From NCBI RefSeq assembly GCF_030341905.1, contig NZ_JATAAF010000003.1, forward strand, positions 124,001 to 188,000: a DNA stretch of 64,000 nt, given 5' to 3'. The notes below the pieces were generated by a model. That model was not told where the DNA came from. It did no database searches and saw nothing but the letters and a program-made list of their open reading frames with translations. Origin of the DNA: Porticoccus sp. W117. GTDB taxonomy: Bacteria; Pseudomonadota; Gammaproteobacteria; Pseudomonadales; Porticoccaceae. Both the position numbers and the translations under genes were made by a program. Below are positions 63,432 through 64,000 of the stretch, piece by piece (position 1 is the stretch's first letter; each line of letters begins with the position of its first letter).

Positions 63432-64000
63432 ATGAAAACACTGCCTGCCGTTGCTGCCTGTGCGCTAGCGCTGGCCACTTTGCCTGTGCAGGCGGGCAAG
63501 AATGCCAATCTAAAGCTGGAGCAGGGTGTCTATAAAATGGCGGCCAAAGACCCTGCCTATGGCCCCCGGGTGCCCATCAATGGCCCGGTTATCAAAGTGT
63601 ATGCAGAGTCTGGTACTACCTATAACCATGTGGCCAACACCCATAAGAAGCTGCCATTTCTCACCAAATACACGGCCTCCTGTAGCGGCAAGCGCAAGGT
63701 CAGTAGTGTCAGTGTCAAGCTGGCTGGAGAGACCGCCAGTGGCAGTGACAAGGGTGGTGGTTTTGAAACCGGTTACGCCCAGATAAAAGTGCCCTACAGT
63801 GGCATTGCTGGCCTGGCCCCCGTCAGTTGGTGCAATCATCACCTCAAGACTTTGAGCCTGGAACACAATCGTTCAAAGAAGCAAATAGTCAAAAAGGGCT
63901 TCACCCTCTATATGCCTGATGTGGCCGAGGCTCAGGGTACGGTTTTCTGTTCTCACAACATCCTTAAGGGTGCGGTGGATGGTGACAAGGCCAAGCTGGG
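63432..64000 (+). CDS. Secreted protein of unknown function (3' truncated)
   Basis: The reading frame starts at the ATG at 63432 (GGGGGGAT upstream) and is open to the window end, so only the first 189 residues are seen. Signal peptide: KTLPAVAACALALATLPVQA with cleavage near QA-G. The mature part is basic, rich in Lys, Gly and Ser, with four cysteines (SCSGK, SWCNHH, FCSHN and one in the signal). It has alternating strands (KVSSVSVKLAGETASGSDKG). No family recognised. Confidence 0.7.
   Translation, partial: MKTLPAVAACALALATLPVQAGKNANLKLEQGVYKMAAKDPAYGPRVPINGPVIKVYAESGTTYNHVANTHKKLPFLTKYTASCSGKRKVSSVSVKLAGETASGSDKGGGFETGYAQIKVPYSGIAGLAPVSWCNHHLKTLSLEHNRSKKQIVKKGFTLYMPDVAEAQGTVFCSHNILKGAVDGDKAKL

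Overview
The window is chromosomal DNA of a marine-type gammaproteobacterium, most likely Pseudomonadales/Cellvibrionales. The main support is gene order recalled from Pseudomonas: engB-cytochrome c4-dsbA, recG-oxyR, ridA-spoT-rpoZ-gmk-yicC-rph-crc-pyrE, slmA-algC-coaBC-radC-rpmB-rpmG and trpE-trpG-trpD-trpC-crp-OsmC. Relative to that order dut, argB and gph are absent. No rRNA, tRNA, CRISPR array, prophage or classical insertion sequence was seen.

Layout. 1-5.8 kb: the 3' end of uvrD, an orphan TRAP binding lipoprotein, a small islet with a RelE/ParE-type toxin-antitoxin pair, engB, cytochrome c4 and two tandem DsbA genes. 5.9-8.3 kb: serine synthesis (serC, serA). 8.4-14.1 kb, minus strand: a TonB receptor, a periplasmic binding protein and a GacS/BarA-like hybrid kinase, probably one sensory operon. 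14.2-21.6 kb: pdxH, two small accessory genes, recG, oxyR, an epimerase-like gene and three small genes. 21.2-29.1 kb: stringent response, transcription and nucleotide genes. 29.2-36.7 kb: slmA, algC with a membrane sensor-like N-terminus, coaBC, radC, rpmBG, exbD, mutM. 37-41.6 kb: class Ia ribonucleotide reductase (nrdA, nrdB, 2Fe-2S ferredoxin) behind two NrdR boxes. 41.6-50.4 kb: a GIY-YIG nuclease cassette, a patatin, and a guanidinobutyrate/GABA catabolic cluster (gbuA, acyl-CoA ligase, gabD, gabT, CoA-acylating semialdehyde dehydrogenase). 50.4-56.6 kb: yefM-yoeB, a RimB-RimK fusion, a GNAT gene, three membrane or lipid-associated genes, hpf and rpe. 56.7-64 kb: the trp operon with a voltage-gated cation channel gene between trpE and trpG, then crp, an OsmC gene and a truncated secreted protein gene.

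The most unusual content is the intergenic DNA. At least six repeat families are present, called here A (GTAGGTCGG palindromes), B (GTCATCCTGAG), C (GTCATCCCCGCG), D (CTACGGGTTACGGG-type), E (GTAGGGTGGATTA) and T. T elements are about 105 bp and could fold as three-way junctions; they have a conserved core and copy-specific but self-complementary outer arms. Family D copies begin at or within a few bases of stop codons, always in the same orientation relative to the gene. Several other stop codons are supplied by repeats, and one B pair forms perfect 39 bp inverted repeats around a GIY-YIG nuclease gene. T and the B/GIY-YIG cassette are the best candidates for undescribed systems. Other leads are an OxyR lacking the resolving cysteine, a native acidic channel filter inside trp, and a terminator embedded in a dsbA signal-peptide coding region.
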